The translations under genes and the position numbers were made by a program. A model generated the notes under the pieces. The model made no database searches and was not told where the DNA came from. It saw only the letters and a program-made list of their open reading frames with translations. A stretch of DNA of 64,000 nt from Obelidium mucronatum (lineage: Eukaryota; Chytridiomycota; Chytridiomycetes; Chytridiales; Chytriomycetaceae): NCBI GenBank assembly GCA_025765595.1, contig JAIVFH010000002.1, positions 795,899-859,898 on the forward strand. Direction: 5' to 3'. Of this stretch, positions 56,296 through 64,000 are shown piece after piece. How positions within the stretch are numbered: the stretch's first letter is position 1; the number at the start of each line of letters is the position of its first letter.

Positions 56296-56527
56296 CTTCC
56301 CTCGATCTCATATTGGAGGAAGCAACAGACCAACCGAGGCTCTGCCATTCACACACCGAGTTTTCCCCTCGAGTTAGTTTGATTTCTTTCCCCAAAAAAA
56401 AAAGGAAAAAAATGAAAATCCCTGCAGTGAAAAAGGCCCAACACAATTGCCACTTTTTCACTTTTTCTCCAAAAATGATCTGCCCACCTGGCCACACACC
56501 TCACCCTTGATGGCACCTTGCTGGTTT

Positions 56528-56812
56528 GGCGACCTGAAGAGGAGTTGAAAGGCTCCTCGCTTTCAAATTACGGGTTGCCACCACAAGGGGCCTTGGTTGG
56601 CGACCTGAAGAGGAGTTGAAAGGCTCCTCGCTTTCAAATTACGGGTTGCCACCACAAGGGGCCTTGGTTGGCGACCTGAAGAGGAGTTGAAAGACTCCTC
56701 GCTATAAAATTACGGGTTGCCACCACAAGGGGCCTTGGTTGGCGACCTGAAGAGGAGTTGAAACGCTCCTCGCTCTTAAAATTACGGGTTGCCACCGCAA
56801 GGGACCTTGTTT
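56528..56812 (+). repeat. 71-bp minisatellite, 4 copies
   Basis: Units start at 56528, 56599, 56670 and 56741, each beginning ggcgacctgaagaggagttg. The first two are near identical and the last two diverge by a few bases. Every unit contains a GAGGAG ... CTCCTC pair able to form a hairpin. No coding function. Confidence 0.9.
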
Positions 56813-57368
56813 GCCGCTCGAGGTTTCCAAACATCTTGACATCTCCAGTATTTTCTTTCTTTCTACACCGCTTGTTGTACTAAATAATGGTAACCTTTCT
56901 CATTTTAGTTGACCGACCGCTCCATGTCATCTGTACTCGCAGGTTGCTTTGACCGTGGCATATTGAACACACAGCAATGGACATCTTCTGTGCTCGAAGG
57001 TTGCCGCCATTTTGACGGTGGCACCAAACTCTCTGATTGAACTCACGGAGTGAACCGTTTGATCGGAGAGGGAGGTGTCGGCGGCCATCTTCTTGCAAAG
57101 AGAAAGGACACCGCAGACGGTAGCTCGGGCCGGCTTGTGACGCTTTGTTTCGCATCTTAGCCCGGGTCCCTCCTCTGCCGCGATATTGCACCTTGGTGCG
57201 TCGGGGCGGGGGCGGTGTCACTAATGTCCTTCGCCATTGGTTTTTGTCTTGAGCCAGTTGGCTGTTCTACCGTACCGCTACTTGTGCTTGGTCCGATCCT
57301 TAAATGTTTCAAAGGGCCAGCGTTTATTTGGCTCTGGCACTTGTTGCATAGGGATTAAGTGTTAATTG

Positions 57369-57600
57369 TTCAGCGCTGAAAGATTAAGCGTTTTATTCTG
57401 CGCTTAGTGTCTCAGCGCTTAATTCTTCTGCGCTCAATTTTTCAGCGCTTAATTTTTCAGCGCTTAATTTTCAGCGCTTAATTTTCAGCGCTTAATGTTT
57501 CAGCGCTTAGTGTTTCTGGGTTTAGTGTTTCAGCGCTTAATGTTTCAGCGATTAATATTTCAGTGATTAATATTTCAGTGATTAATATTTCAGCTCTTCA
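57369..57600 (-). repeat. Right 15-bp tandem array, inverted relative to the left one
   Basis: About 15 units of the form tcagcgcttaatgtt, with variants (tctgggtttagtgtt, tcagcgattaatatt). Reverse complement of the unit at 54901-55165. Confidence 0.85.
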
Positions 57601-58066
57601 TTTTTAGTTTCCCTGCTCAGTGGTAGGTGAGGGGGCTCCAGACATCGGCCCAGTTTTCCTTTGACCCACCTGCTCTGCTCGTAGATCATCCCAATGTGCC
57701 CTGAAGGGTACAACTAGTCCATAGCCATCAAGTGTTGGCTATCTAAACCTGACCTTTAAGATGTCAATAATACACAACAATCAGAAGGGTCACTTGAGAT
57801 CCCTAAAAAAGTAGTCATATCCTGCCGCCTTTTGAATGCAAGCACAATCACAAATGATGTCAATTTTTTGTGGTCTAATATTAAAGTTAAAGTTAAGAAG
57901 TGTTGGAGTTGAACGGATTGAAAATTTCAATCCAAAATCTTTATTGTGATGAAAAAAAGAATTTTGTTTAGCTTTCAATCAGTAATAAATTAGGAAGCTT
58001 ATATTAGTTATATTTTTCTGCTTTTAAAATTTCAGGTTGAATTATTCAATCCGAGTTCAACAGCTG
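57601..58066. other. AT-rich spacer with dispersed repeat ends
   Basis: No gene. Near 58034-58062 it carries caggttgaattattcaatcc, a palindrome-like motif that recurs near 56100 and 58937. Confidence 0.4.
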
Positions 58067-58705
58067 TTACTCTTCAGTACAAGGTAGGTTTAAGGCCAAA
58101 ATGTATTCTAATATACGCCACACAACAATCTTTATTGATAGGGGTATAAAAAGGCATTCCATCTCAGACGCAAGCTCCTGATACATAGTCTCAAGTGCAT
58201 AGTCAGAACGTAACACTGGATCAGCAAAGGAGAAGCGTAAATCTCGCGTCAGCTCGGAATGCAGCCACAATGCAAAGTCCTTCCACTGCTCCCGCTTTGG
58301 CAACAATCCTTCAATACGATCACCACCGTAATACATCTCCTTCCAGTAGTCATGAATTCCAGACTGTATGGCCAACTTTGCCTCAAGTTCCAAATCGCCG
58401 TATAGAGGCATCATGATGTCCAACATCAATTGAGACTGGTGTCTGGTATTTTGGATAATCATCGACCTTTGCAAGGCTTTGATGGCGCGCATTCTTTGCA
58501 AAAAAGACGCGTGGTTGCCTGGAAGCCCCTCTGGATTGCTGTAAGTTTCTTGAAGGTTGATCAAGCCAACCAGATGGTTGCGCGGCCAACCGAAGCCTCG
58601 AGCATAACGGTCGCATTGAATGATCTGTTGCAGAGCCTCCTTCTCAGCACTGCAGAGTAGATGGAAGGAGGCAAATGGATCAAATGGAGGGAGAGTGTCT
58701 TGCAT
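58067..58705 (-). CDS. Unrecognised protein of the accessory tract (N)
   Basis: From ATG 58705 (MQDTLPPFDPFASFHLL) about 212 aa, ending LALNLPCTEE. An acceptor-like ATTTGCAG just upstream means an earlier exon could exist, and an in-frame ATG is present at 58741. Helical with many Leu/Met; contains FALWLHSELTRDLRF, echoed by CWLHSEVISL in the gene at 60637. The 3' end (ctcttcagtacaaggtagg on the plus strand) is repeated near 58985, next to the next gene, so this family has been copied locally. Function unknown. Confidence 0.45.
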   Translation of the reverse strand: MQDTLPPFDPFASFHLLCSAEKEALQQIIQCDRYARGFGWPRNHLVGLINLQETYSNPEGLPGNHASFLQRMRAIKALQRSMIIQNTRHQSQLMLDIMMPLYGDLELEAKLAIQSGIHDYWKEMYYGGDRIEGLLPKREQWKDFALWLHSELTRDLRFSFADPVLRSDYALETMYQELASEMECLFIPLSIKIVVWRILEYILALNLPCTEE

Positions 58706-58741
58706 TCTGCAAATTAAATTCAGTATGTTGATGCATGCCAT

Positions 58742-59053
58742 TTCAGGAGTATTTAAGGGTGAATTTAGTAATCAACACCTAACCCTTGCTATTGGTTAAA
58801 AAATATGGCTGCACATGCTTCATGAATAAGCCCTGCCATCTTATTTGCTTAAAAAATGTATTTCTATTCTGATTGCACATCCATTTCATAATTGAGTTCT
58901 TTCATGATAATGTTGGATCATCACAATAAAATTTCGGGTTGAATTATTCAATCCGAGTTCACTGCAGTCACACAAACACACACTTCTCTTCAGTACAAGG
59001 TAGGGTAAAATCCCAAATTTATTCAAATGTAGGCTACACAACAACCAGTACTT
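58742..59053. other. Spacer with duplicated gene-end sequence
   Basis: Contains a second copy (58930-59045) of the sequence around the 3' end of gene N: tcgggttgaattattcaatc, ctcttcagtacaaggtaggg and ggctacacaacaa. No separate gene seen. Confidence 0.4.
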
Positions 59054-60539
59054 TTAATCTGAATCTGAAAGACAGTCTGAAAGATGGTTAAATCTCTCGT
59101 CACAATCTGAAAGTATTTGAATTGCGGCATTGAGCCGAGTATAGCCTCCATGATAAGGTTCCAACCTCCAGTTTGACTTCTCAATGCCTTCCTCACACAC
59201 AGAACGAAGCAGCAAAAGAATGAAATCCTTAGAAAAAATATCCCTTGACTTGCGAATGATGCTTGTAAACATAGTAAGAAGCACCTTTGACTTCAAGAAG
59301 TTCTTGAAAGGATAACCGCAAATAGTCTTCCTTATATTGACAGAATCATACCCCAATCAATGAAAGGACTCAACACAATTGGGCCAAACACACTGTGCAA
59401 TAGAGCTGCTCCTTCAGGTTCAGTGAAATTCCAGTGTATATCAATCACACTACATATCCCATCAGTATTTTTGTCCAGTCTGGCATTATGATCTGGCTGC
59501 ATTCTCCGAAAATGGGTGACTGCTGCAACAAATATGGGACACCAAGCTTTGGTATAAGAAGCCTATAGGCTTTGCTAAAGTTCCCCCACCAATCCACTTC
59601 TCCTTTGGATTCCCTCCCACCTTCTGCCACCCACTTCAAGTGTTTGAAAGGAACCTTGGCACACTCTTCATCAAATGCGTTGACTTGTTTCAGTCTCAAG
59701 CATTGGAAAACTTTGATTATTGCCTTGACCAGAGTATCATCATGCAGGCAACCATGACTCACATAATCCTGGAGTACATCCAGATACTCACACAGGACAT
59801 TCTCTTTCTTTCTTCTTCCAATATACTCAAACATTGCTGTCTTGACATATAGGCTTTTACCAACAGTTTGAATCAAGATATTGTGCAATCGAGCTGATGG
59901 GTCAGGGTAAAATATGTGGCTTGTGGCACTTGTCCAGTACTCCAATGCCGCCCTGTTGGCACTCCAAACAGCCGCAGATATCACCACATCATCAAATGTG
60001 TTGCTGAAGTCACTGCCTTGTGTCTGAAACAGGAGGTGCAGGATTGGGGATGAGTGTGAATGGTTGACTGCTGCCAATTTTGAAAGGTGGGTGAGAGGAA
60101 GAGCAGCAGGCCACATTGCTTGATAATTCCCTTGTTTCAGAAAGAAAGTGAACCAGGGATTGATCCACCGGGGAAACAAAGGACCGCACTGCAACAGGGT
60201 CTCTTTCTTTTCATCAGGAACTGGTCCAGCAATAATGCACATTGCAACAACATCCCAATCCAGGGCAATATCAGAGCCTCGCGCATGGCAAAGAACCTTG
60301 CCAGCCAGTACCATTCGGTAAGTAAAGGGGAAGGTGGGATATGTTGATCCTGCACCAGTTTGATCAATGAGGCAGGTGGGAAAGGGTTGATGTTGACAGT
60401 GTTTCAAGACAAACAACATGTCTTGGATGGCAGATCTAAGTCCACGGCATGATTTTTGCAATTGGTGTAGGGTTTGGCCTCCAGCTAGAGTAAGAGGAAT
60501 GTGTTGTAGGATCATCTGGAAGACTTCAGCAGGAAACAT
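59054..60539 (-). CDS. F-box-like protein with long alpha-helical C-terminus (frame-disrupted)
   Basis: The ATG at 60539 gives MFPAEVFQMILQHIPLTLAG followed by LHQLQKSCRGLRSAIQ, an F-box-like start (P-x-E-V/I-x-x-x-I/L, then a helix with a C/S-R motif). The body of about 360 residues to GYVV (59445) has loosely repeated helices (SAAVWSANRAALEYW, LVKAIIKVFQCL), reminiscent of degenerate ankyrin-type proteins. Coding sequence seems to continue after the stop in other frames: HWNFTEPEGAALLHSVFGP (59420-59370) and KTICGYPFKNFLKSKVL ... HLSDCLSDSD (to 59054). If one gene, two frame changes are needed. It may be an SCF adaptor; that is inference. Confidence 0.45.
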
Positions 60540-60636
60540 ATTGGTGATTTGGAGTTTAATTAAAATATGAAAAATACAAAACAAACAAGAAATAAAGATA
60601 ACAAAAAAAAAAGAATCCAACGGCAAGCATCCAATA

Positions 60637-61983
60637 TCAATCCAAATAGACCAATCCAGGGGTTTTGGCGTTGTAGCCTTTTCCACTATATGGCCTTGGA
60701 TCCCGCACATAGACCCTCAGAAATTTCATTTGTTTGGCCTCATTCTTTATAGTGAGAGTATCCCATATGGTATTTGAAGGAATCAATGCGCGTGTTGGCA
60801 AAAATTCAAACTTGTTTCTGAGAGCCTCTTTGAGACTTCTTTTGAATTTTTCCAAGTCTGTTACGGCTGTGTTGTCTCCCTGAAGCCTTCTAGATTTGAA
60901 GGTACCCAGATATGTCAAGAGGTAGGAAAAGTACGGTGCCAGTAATCCAAGCTTGTTTCCTCCTTTGGTAGCCAATATCCCAGCAATACGACTCTCATCC
61001 ATTGTAATGAACTCTTCCAGTTTGGAATCATAGTCATTCACTACACTACCTGAAGTATACTTGACAATTTGGAATGGTGGATTATTCTTTGGGTCTACCA
61101 GTCTAGATATAGCCGCTTTAGAAAGGTCCAATGTTCTGAGCATGCGGGGATGATGGTCAGGGAATCTTCTCAAAGCTGCAGGAATAGAATTGATGAGGGA
61201 TAGCGCCAGCAGTTTCACCAGCTCTTGTATTACTTCCTTCTCACTTCTGTGGTTCAAAGATACTGACGTGTTGTCATCATCATCTGCTGAAGGGTCATAT
61301 GTTCCATTAGCCACATCAAAAGCATGGTCCACAATATCAGGTGCTACATGGGCCAGTGCTGCCTGAAAGCCTGTGGTTCTGGGCAACCTGGCTTTTCTTG
61401 TGACTTGGGTATTGTACTTTGGCATAAATGACAATAGCATCGCCCCAAAAGGCACCCTTAATCTCCCAAGTGTAACACCCCCAGGATTCATTAAATATTC
61501 AATGATTGGAAACGACCTGCGGTGGAGGGCACCAAATTCCTGGACTTTTCTGTAATAGAACCCCAAAGTTGCTTTGTCCATATTCCCTCCATAATATGTT
61601 CCTGGAGGCTGGGACACCAAGCTAATGACTTCTGAATGAAGCCAACATGCAACTTCATGGTGGAACTTTTCAAGTTGAGGGTTCTTTTTCACTGCCTCTC
61701 TTATCAGTTTGGCGGCAGTTCTGAGAGCCCTCATGTGGGTGATAATATACCGGATGACAGTTTCTGTTTCTGCAACAAAAAAAAGGTGTCTCCTCGCAGT
61801 CCTGTCCAATCTGTCAATGTTATTTTTGAAGTCTTCAAGTATCTGGCCAATGGCTTCAGCAGGTGCCCTCACTTCTAGCCTGTATCCATAAGACTTGTCA
61901 CTGGCAGTGTCAATGTACTTCATGAATGCCGCCAGAACATTATCCATTTTTGTGGTGCAGTCTCTAAAATCATCAGGTGTCAA
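60637..61983 (-). CDS. Unrecognised 440-aa protein of the accessory tract (O)
   Basis: A long clean frame without a good upstream ATG: it continues 5' of 61983 through TNAKTGISSLTPDDFRD, and the first ATG inside gives MDNVLAAFMKYIDTASD at 61947. Mixed charged/helical sequence with TARRHLFFVAETETVIRYI, HEVACWLHSEVISLVSQPPG, PFGAMLLSFMPKYNTQV and KYTSGSVVNDYDSKLEE. I recognise no domain. It resembles gene N weakly (CWLHSE) and lies in the same repeat-rich tract, so a mobile or lineage-specific accessory origin is possible. Confidence 0.45.
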   Translation of the reverse strand: MTPDDFRDCTTKMDNVLAAFMKYIDTASDKSYGYRLEVRAPAEAIGQILEDFKNNIDRLDRTARRHLFFVAETETVIRYIITHMRALRTAAKLIREAVKKNPQLEKFHHEVACWLHSEVISLVSQPPGTYYGGNMDKATLGFYYRKVQEFGALHRRSFPIIEYLMNPGGVTLGRLRVPFGAMLLSFMPKYNTQVTRKARLPRTTGFQAALAHVAPDIVDHAFDVANGTYDPSADDDDNTSVSLNHRSEKEVIQELVKLLALSLINSIPAALRRFPDHHPRMLRTLDLSKAAISRLVDPKNNPPFQIVKYTSGSVVNDYDSKLEEFITMDESRIAGILATKGGNKLGLLAPYFSYLLTYLGTFKSRRLQGDNTAVTDLEKFKRSLKEALRNKFEFLPTRALIPSNTIWDTLTIKNEAKQMKFLRVYVRDPRPYSGKGYNAKTPGLVYLD

Positions 61984-62499
61984 ACTAGATATTCCAGTTT
62001 TGGCATTGGTTGCGAGCGAAGCGAGTTTTAAGATCGTTCGTGTGTGCGTTTGAGTAAGGTAAATAAAGTGTGAGCGGGTCCTTTTTCAAAAATGTGTGTA
62101 GCGGCAAAAATGAGAAAAAACTTCAAAATCCTCCTGACCCGTCAGTTCCCACCCCTTCCTGGATTTTTAGGGTGCAAAAGAACGGCGCAGAGGAGGCGCG
62201 TCGAATGCTCCATTTGGATTTTCGATCGGGTGCACCTAAGGTGAGATGACAGCGTGTTGATATTCACGCACAGAATAAAAGAGACCAAAGCACATTGGAA
62301 ACAATATCTATGTTCATAAAAGACTATCCCTGTTCTTAACGTTACCTGTATGTGTTTCGAACTCAGGATGCTTCCGTAGTTGTTTTAGTCTTCTCCTGGA
62401 ATCATTCGAACCACAAATTGACAATGAAAACAAACATAGGCTATGATCACAATTAGGAAGCTTTGTTACAAATGCATTCTTTATCTGTTCAAGCTTGAA
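61984..62499. other. Spacer
   Basis: About 516 bp. Near 62011 it carries gcgagcgaagcgag, followed by AT-rich sequence; a ttcgaactcagg string near 62357 resembles an inverted pol III B-box. No gene supported. Confidence 0.35.
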
Positions 62500-64000
62500 C
62501 TACTCGCAAAGTAGTACTTTAATGCGAGCACTAAAACATCGTTTGTCTATCATATGGATAATGCTCAGATTTTTGAATTGACAATAAGCAAGGACCTTTG
62601 TGCATGACCATGGACAAGACGCTTTGGGACGGGCTGTCAATCCACCAATGTTATTGGATCCTAGCATGACATTCTTTGTACATGTGAAGAATGGTCCTAG
62701 GACCCTGGCAAGGTTGTTTAAGTTGGCAAATAGTACCAATCCCTTTCCATTGACTGCATTTTCACAAACAAAAGTGAACCCCCCATCTACAATGTTGAAA
62801 CCAATCTGTGGTGTAGTGGAAATACCAAGTTCAGAGTGTTTTCTCTTATACATGGGATTTCCATGAAGGTAATTCAAATCTGAGCCCCCAATATTGCTTG
62901 AATAGCTGTCCTTGACACCTTGATAGATGGTTGCAAAAAAAAACTCCTCGCCCAAGAGTCCACGTCCTGTCGGGTCATTGGCAACAAGTTCTCTGAACTT
63001 TTCGCTAAACCCCTCCAAAAGTGAGGTGTCAACTGGAAATGAGGGAAACACCAATCCCCCAAGAGGCCGTCCAACCATATGTTGGGCTTGGTAACCCCTT
63101 GCATCATGGGTTACTCTTTGCAAATTGGCCGCAGGCATCACATGTTTGAGAGACTCATATACAAAGTTGTTGTATATGTACTCTTGATCAGCAGCATATT
63201 CAGTCATGTGGTTGGAGAAACATAGATACGTCCTGGATCTCTCAGATTGAGCAATTTGAATGTTACCAAATGATCCTAGATCCCGTGTGGTAGGCAATCC
63301 ATTTTGTACTGCAGAAACAGGGACATCCAACTAAAATAAACTATTTAGGGGTCCATGTATAAATAAATGAGATCCACACCTGCTTTTGCATTTGAAACTT
63401 GAAGTCTGATTTTGGTAGAATATTGATTGTACCCTTGCCAATCACCTTTTCAAAATCTTTGTGGTAAGAAAAACAGGAATCAATATCAGCCTGATGTTCC
63501 ATATCCATTCTTATGCTCTCTGCAGTTGTAAACTTGACCAAACATGGTACTTTCTTGATGAGGATAGCAAAGAATGTTTTCAACTTATGTTGAGGGTGCT
63601 CCATGGACAAATTTAATAAGTATTTATCGTTGGCAGTAGGTACAATTCCAGCATTTTGATACTTGTCTGCATAAATCTCAACACTGGTTTCAAAGGATTG
63701 TGTGGGATTAACGGTTGATGCTGCATCCACTAATTTACTAATTTCTTGATCTCTCCAATCGGAATCATGGAGTTCTGCCAACAGTGTTCCAACAGTTGTG
63801 GTTTTTTAAATGGTCCCACTCTTCTTGAATCTCATCAGGCAATGACTCACGCAAGTGTTCAAATCTGTCACTTTGACTTTGATAATACCGATGATCTATG
63901 AACAAGGCACTTGTAGGCCCAGAAGTCGAGTCTAACTAGTCTGGAAACAATGTCTTAGGATGTTGGAAAAGATGCGATGGTGCATACTGTCAGTCATCTC
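62500..64000 (-). CDS. Unrecognised protein of the accessory tract (P), 5' end beyond window
   Basis: Two exons joined by a clean intron (63389-63331 region; AAGCAG|GTGTGG ... TATTTTAG|TTGGAT): the upstream one reads ELHDSDWRDQEISKLVDAAS ... SDFKFQMQKQ, the downstream one LDVPVSAVQNGLPTTRDLG, FSNHMTEYAADQEYIYNNFV, RGLLGEEFFFATIYQGVKD and GGFTFVCENAVNGKGLVLF, ending at 62500. Upstream of 63781 coding-like sequence continues (LRESLPDEIQEEWDHLKNHN) one base out of frame and then off the window. No family recognised; it does not look like a known transposase or polymerase. Confidence 0.45.

Larger units (their letters stand above)
54901..57600. mobile_element. Candidate foldback-type element with inverted 15-bp arrays
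   Basis: Two arrays built from the same 15-bp unit lie in opposite orientation about 2.2 kb apart: left 54901-55165 (units such as atatttaagcgctga) and right 57369-57600 (units such as tcagcgcttaatgtt). Each unit carries the palindrome-rich core AGCGCT. Tandemly repetitive terminal inverted repeats are the mark of foldback (FB/Galileo-like) elements. The interior holds a tRNA-derived inverted repeat, a 71-bp minisatellite and no convincing transposase, so it would be non-autonomous. Target-site duplication could not be established by eye. Confidence 0.5.

Noticed and set aside
56880..57221. Minus-strand 113-codon Arg-rich frame
   Set aside because: Lies between repeats, low-complexity, no homology pattern or start context.
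57369..57600. CRISPR-like array (regular short repeats)
   Set aside because: The 15-bp unit has no spacers of unique sequence, and the genome is eukaryotic.

Overview
The window is nuclear DNA of a fungus, most probably a zoosporic (chytrid-like) one. Most genes carry several short GT-AG introns (about 50-80 bp). The content is fungal: oligopeptide transporters, a GPI-type small cysteine-rich protein, Thr-rich secreted proteins, a bulb-type lectin and TKL-Sel1 proteins. One gene is an HMMR/RHAMM-type centrosomal protein, which fits an organism that keeps centrioles. The assignment to chytrids is inference.

Layout. 0.06-12 kb: the 5' end of a GNL1-like GTPase (minus), then three OPT-family transporter paralogues (832-4200, 5784-8892, 8996-12002) with a makorin-like RING/CCCH gene between the first two. 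12.1-17.9 kb: a 7-exon HMMR/RHAMM-like gene (minus). 17.9-26.2 kb: an unusual family of NPF-rich, UIM-like proteins sharing an unrecognised C-terminal domain. It exists as two tandem units: a damaged unit (17951-20210), the 3' part of a Ty3/Gypsy-type retroelement with its LTR (20211-22200), and a complete unit (22209-26209) that also carries an orphan copy of HMMR exon 1. 26.3-39.2 kb: three C2H2 transcription-factor paralogues, two paralogous single-pass membrane proteins, a small GPI-type protein, a coiled-coil gene and an APH-type kinase. 39.6-53.6 kb: a bulb lectin, two tandem secreted Thr-rich proteins, a RING-vWA gene facing S-formylglutathione hydrolase, a DUF1295 reductase-like gene and a TKL kinase with 13 Sel1 repeats. 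53.6-64 kb: an AT-rich accessory tract with LINE and chromodomain remnants, a candidate foldback element bounded by inverted 15-bp arrays, tRNA-derived inverted repeats, a 71-bp minisatellite, an F-box-like gene and several proteins I cannot identify.

Genes are packed tightly and several pairs face each other with very little DNA between start codons (HMMR/NPF gene 88 bp, coiled-coil/APH 56 bp, RING-vWA/FGH 35 bp).

The most striking whole-window signal is that many otherwise well-conserved genes are broken by single extra bases (+1), almost never by a clear deletion, while neighbouring long genes (HMMR 4.9 kb, OPT3, the TKL-Sel1 gene) have none. Unpolished insertion errors, recent decay of one member of each duplicate pair, or genuine +1 frameshifting are all possible; reads, transcripts and peptides would decide. 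Exon coordinates were derived by hand from splice consensus and paralogue comparison and may be off by a few bases.
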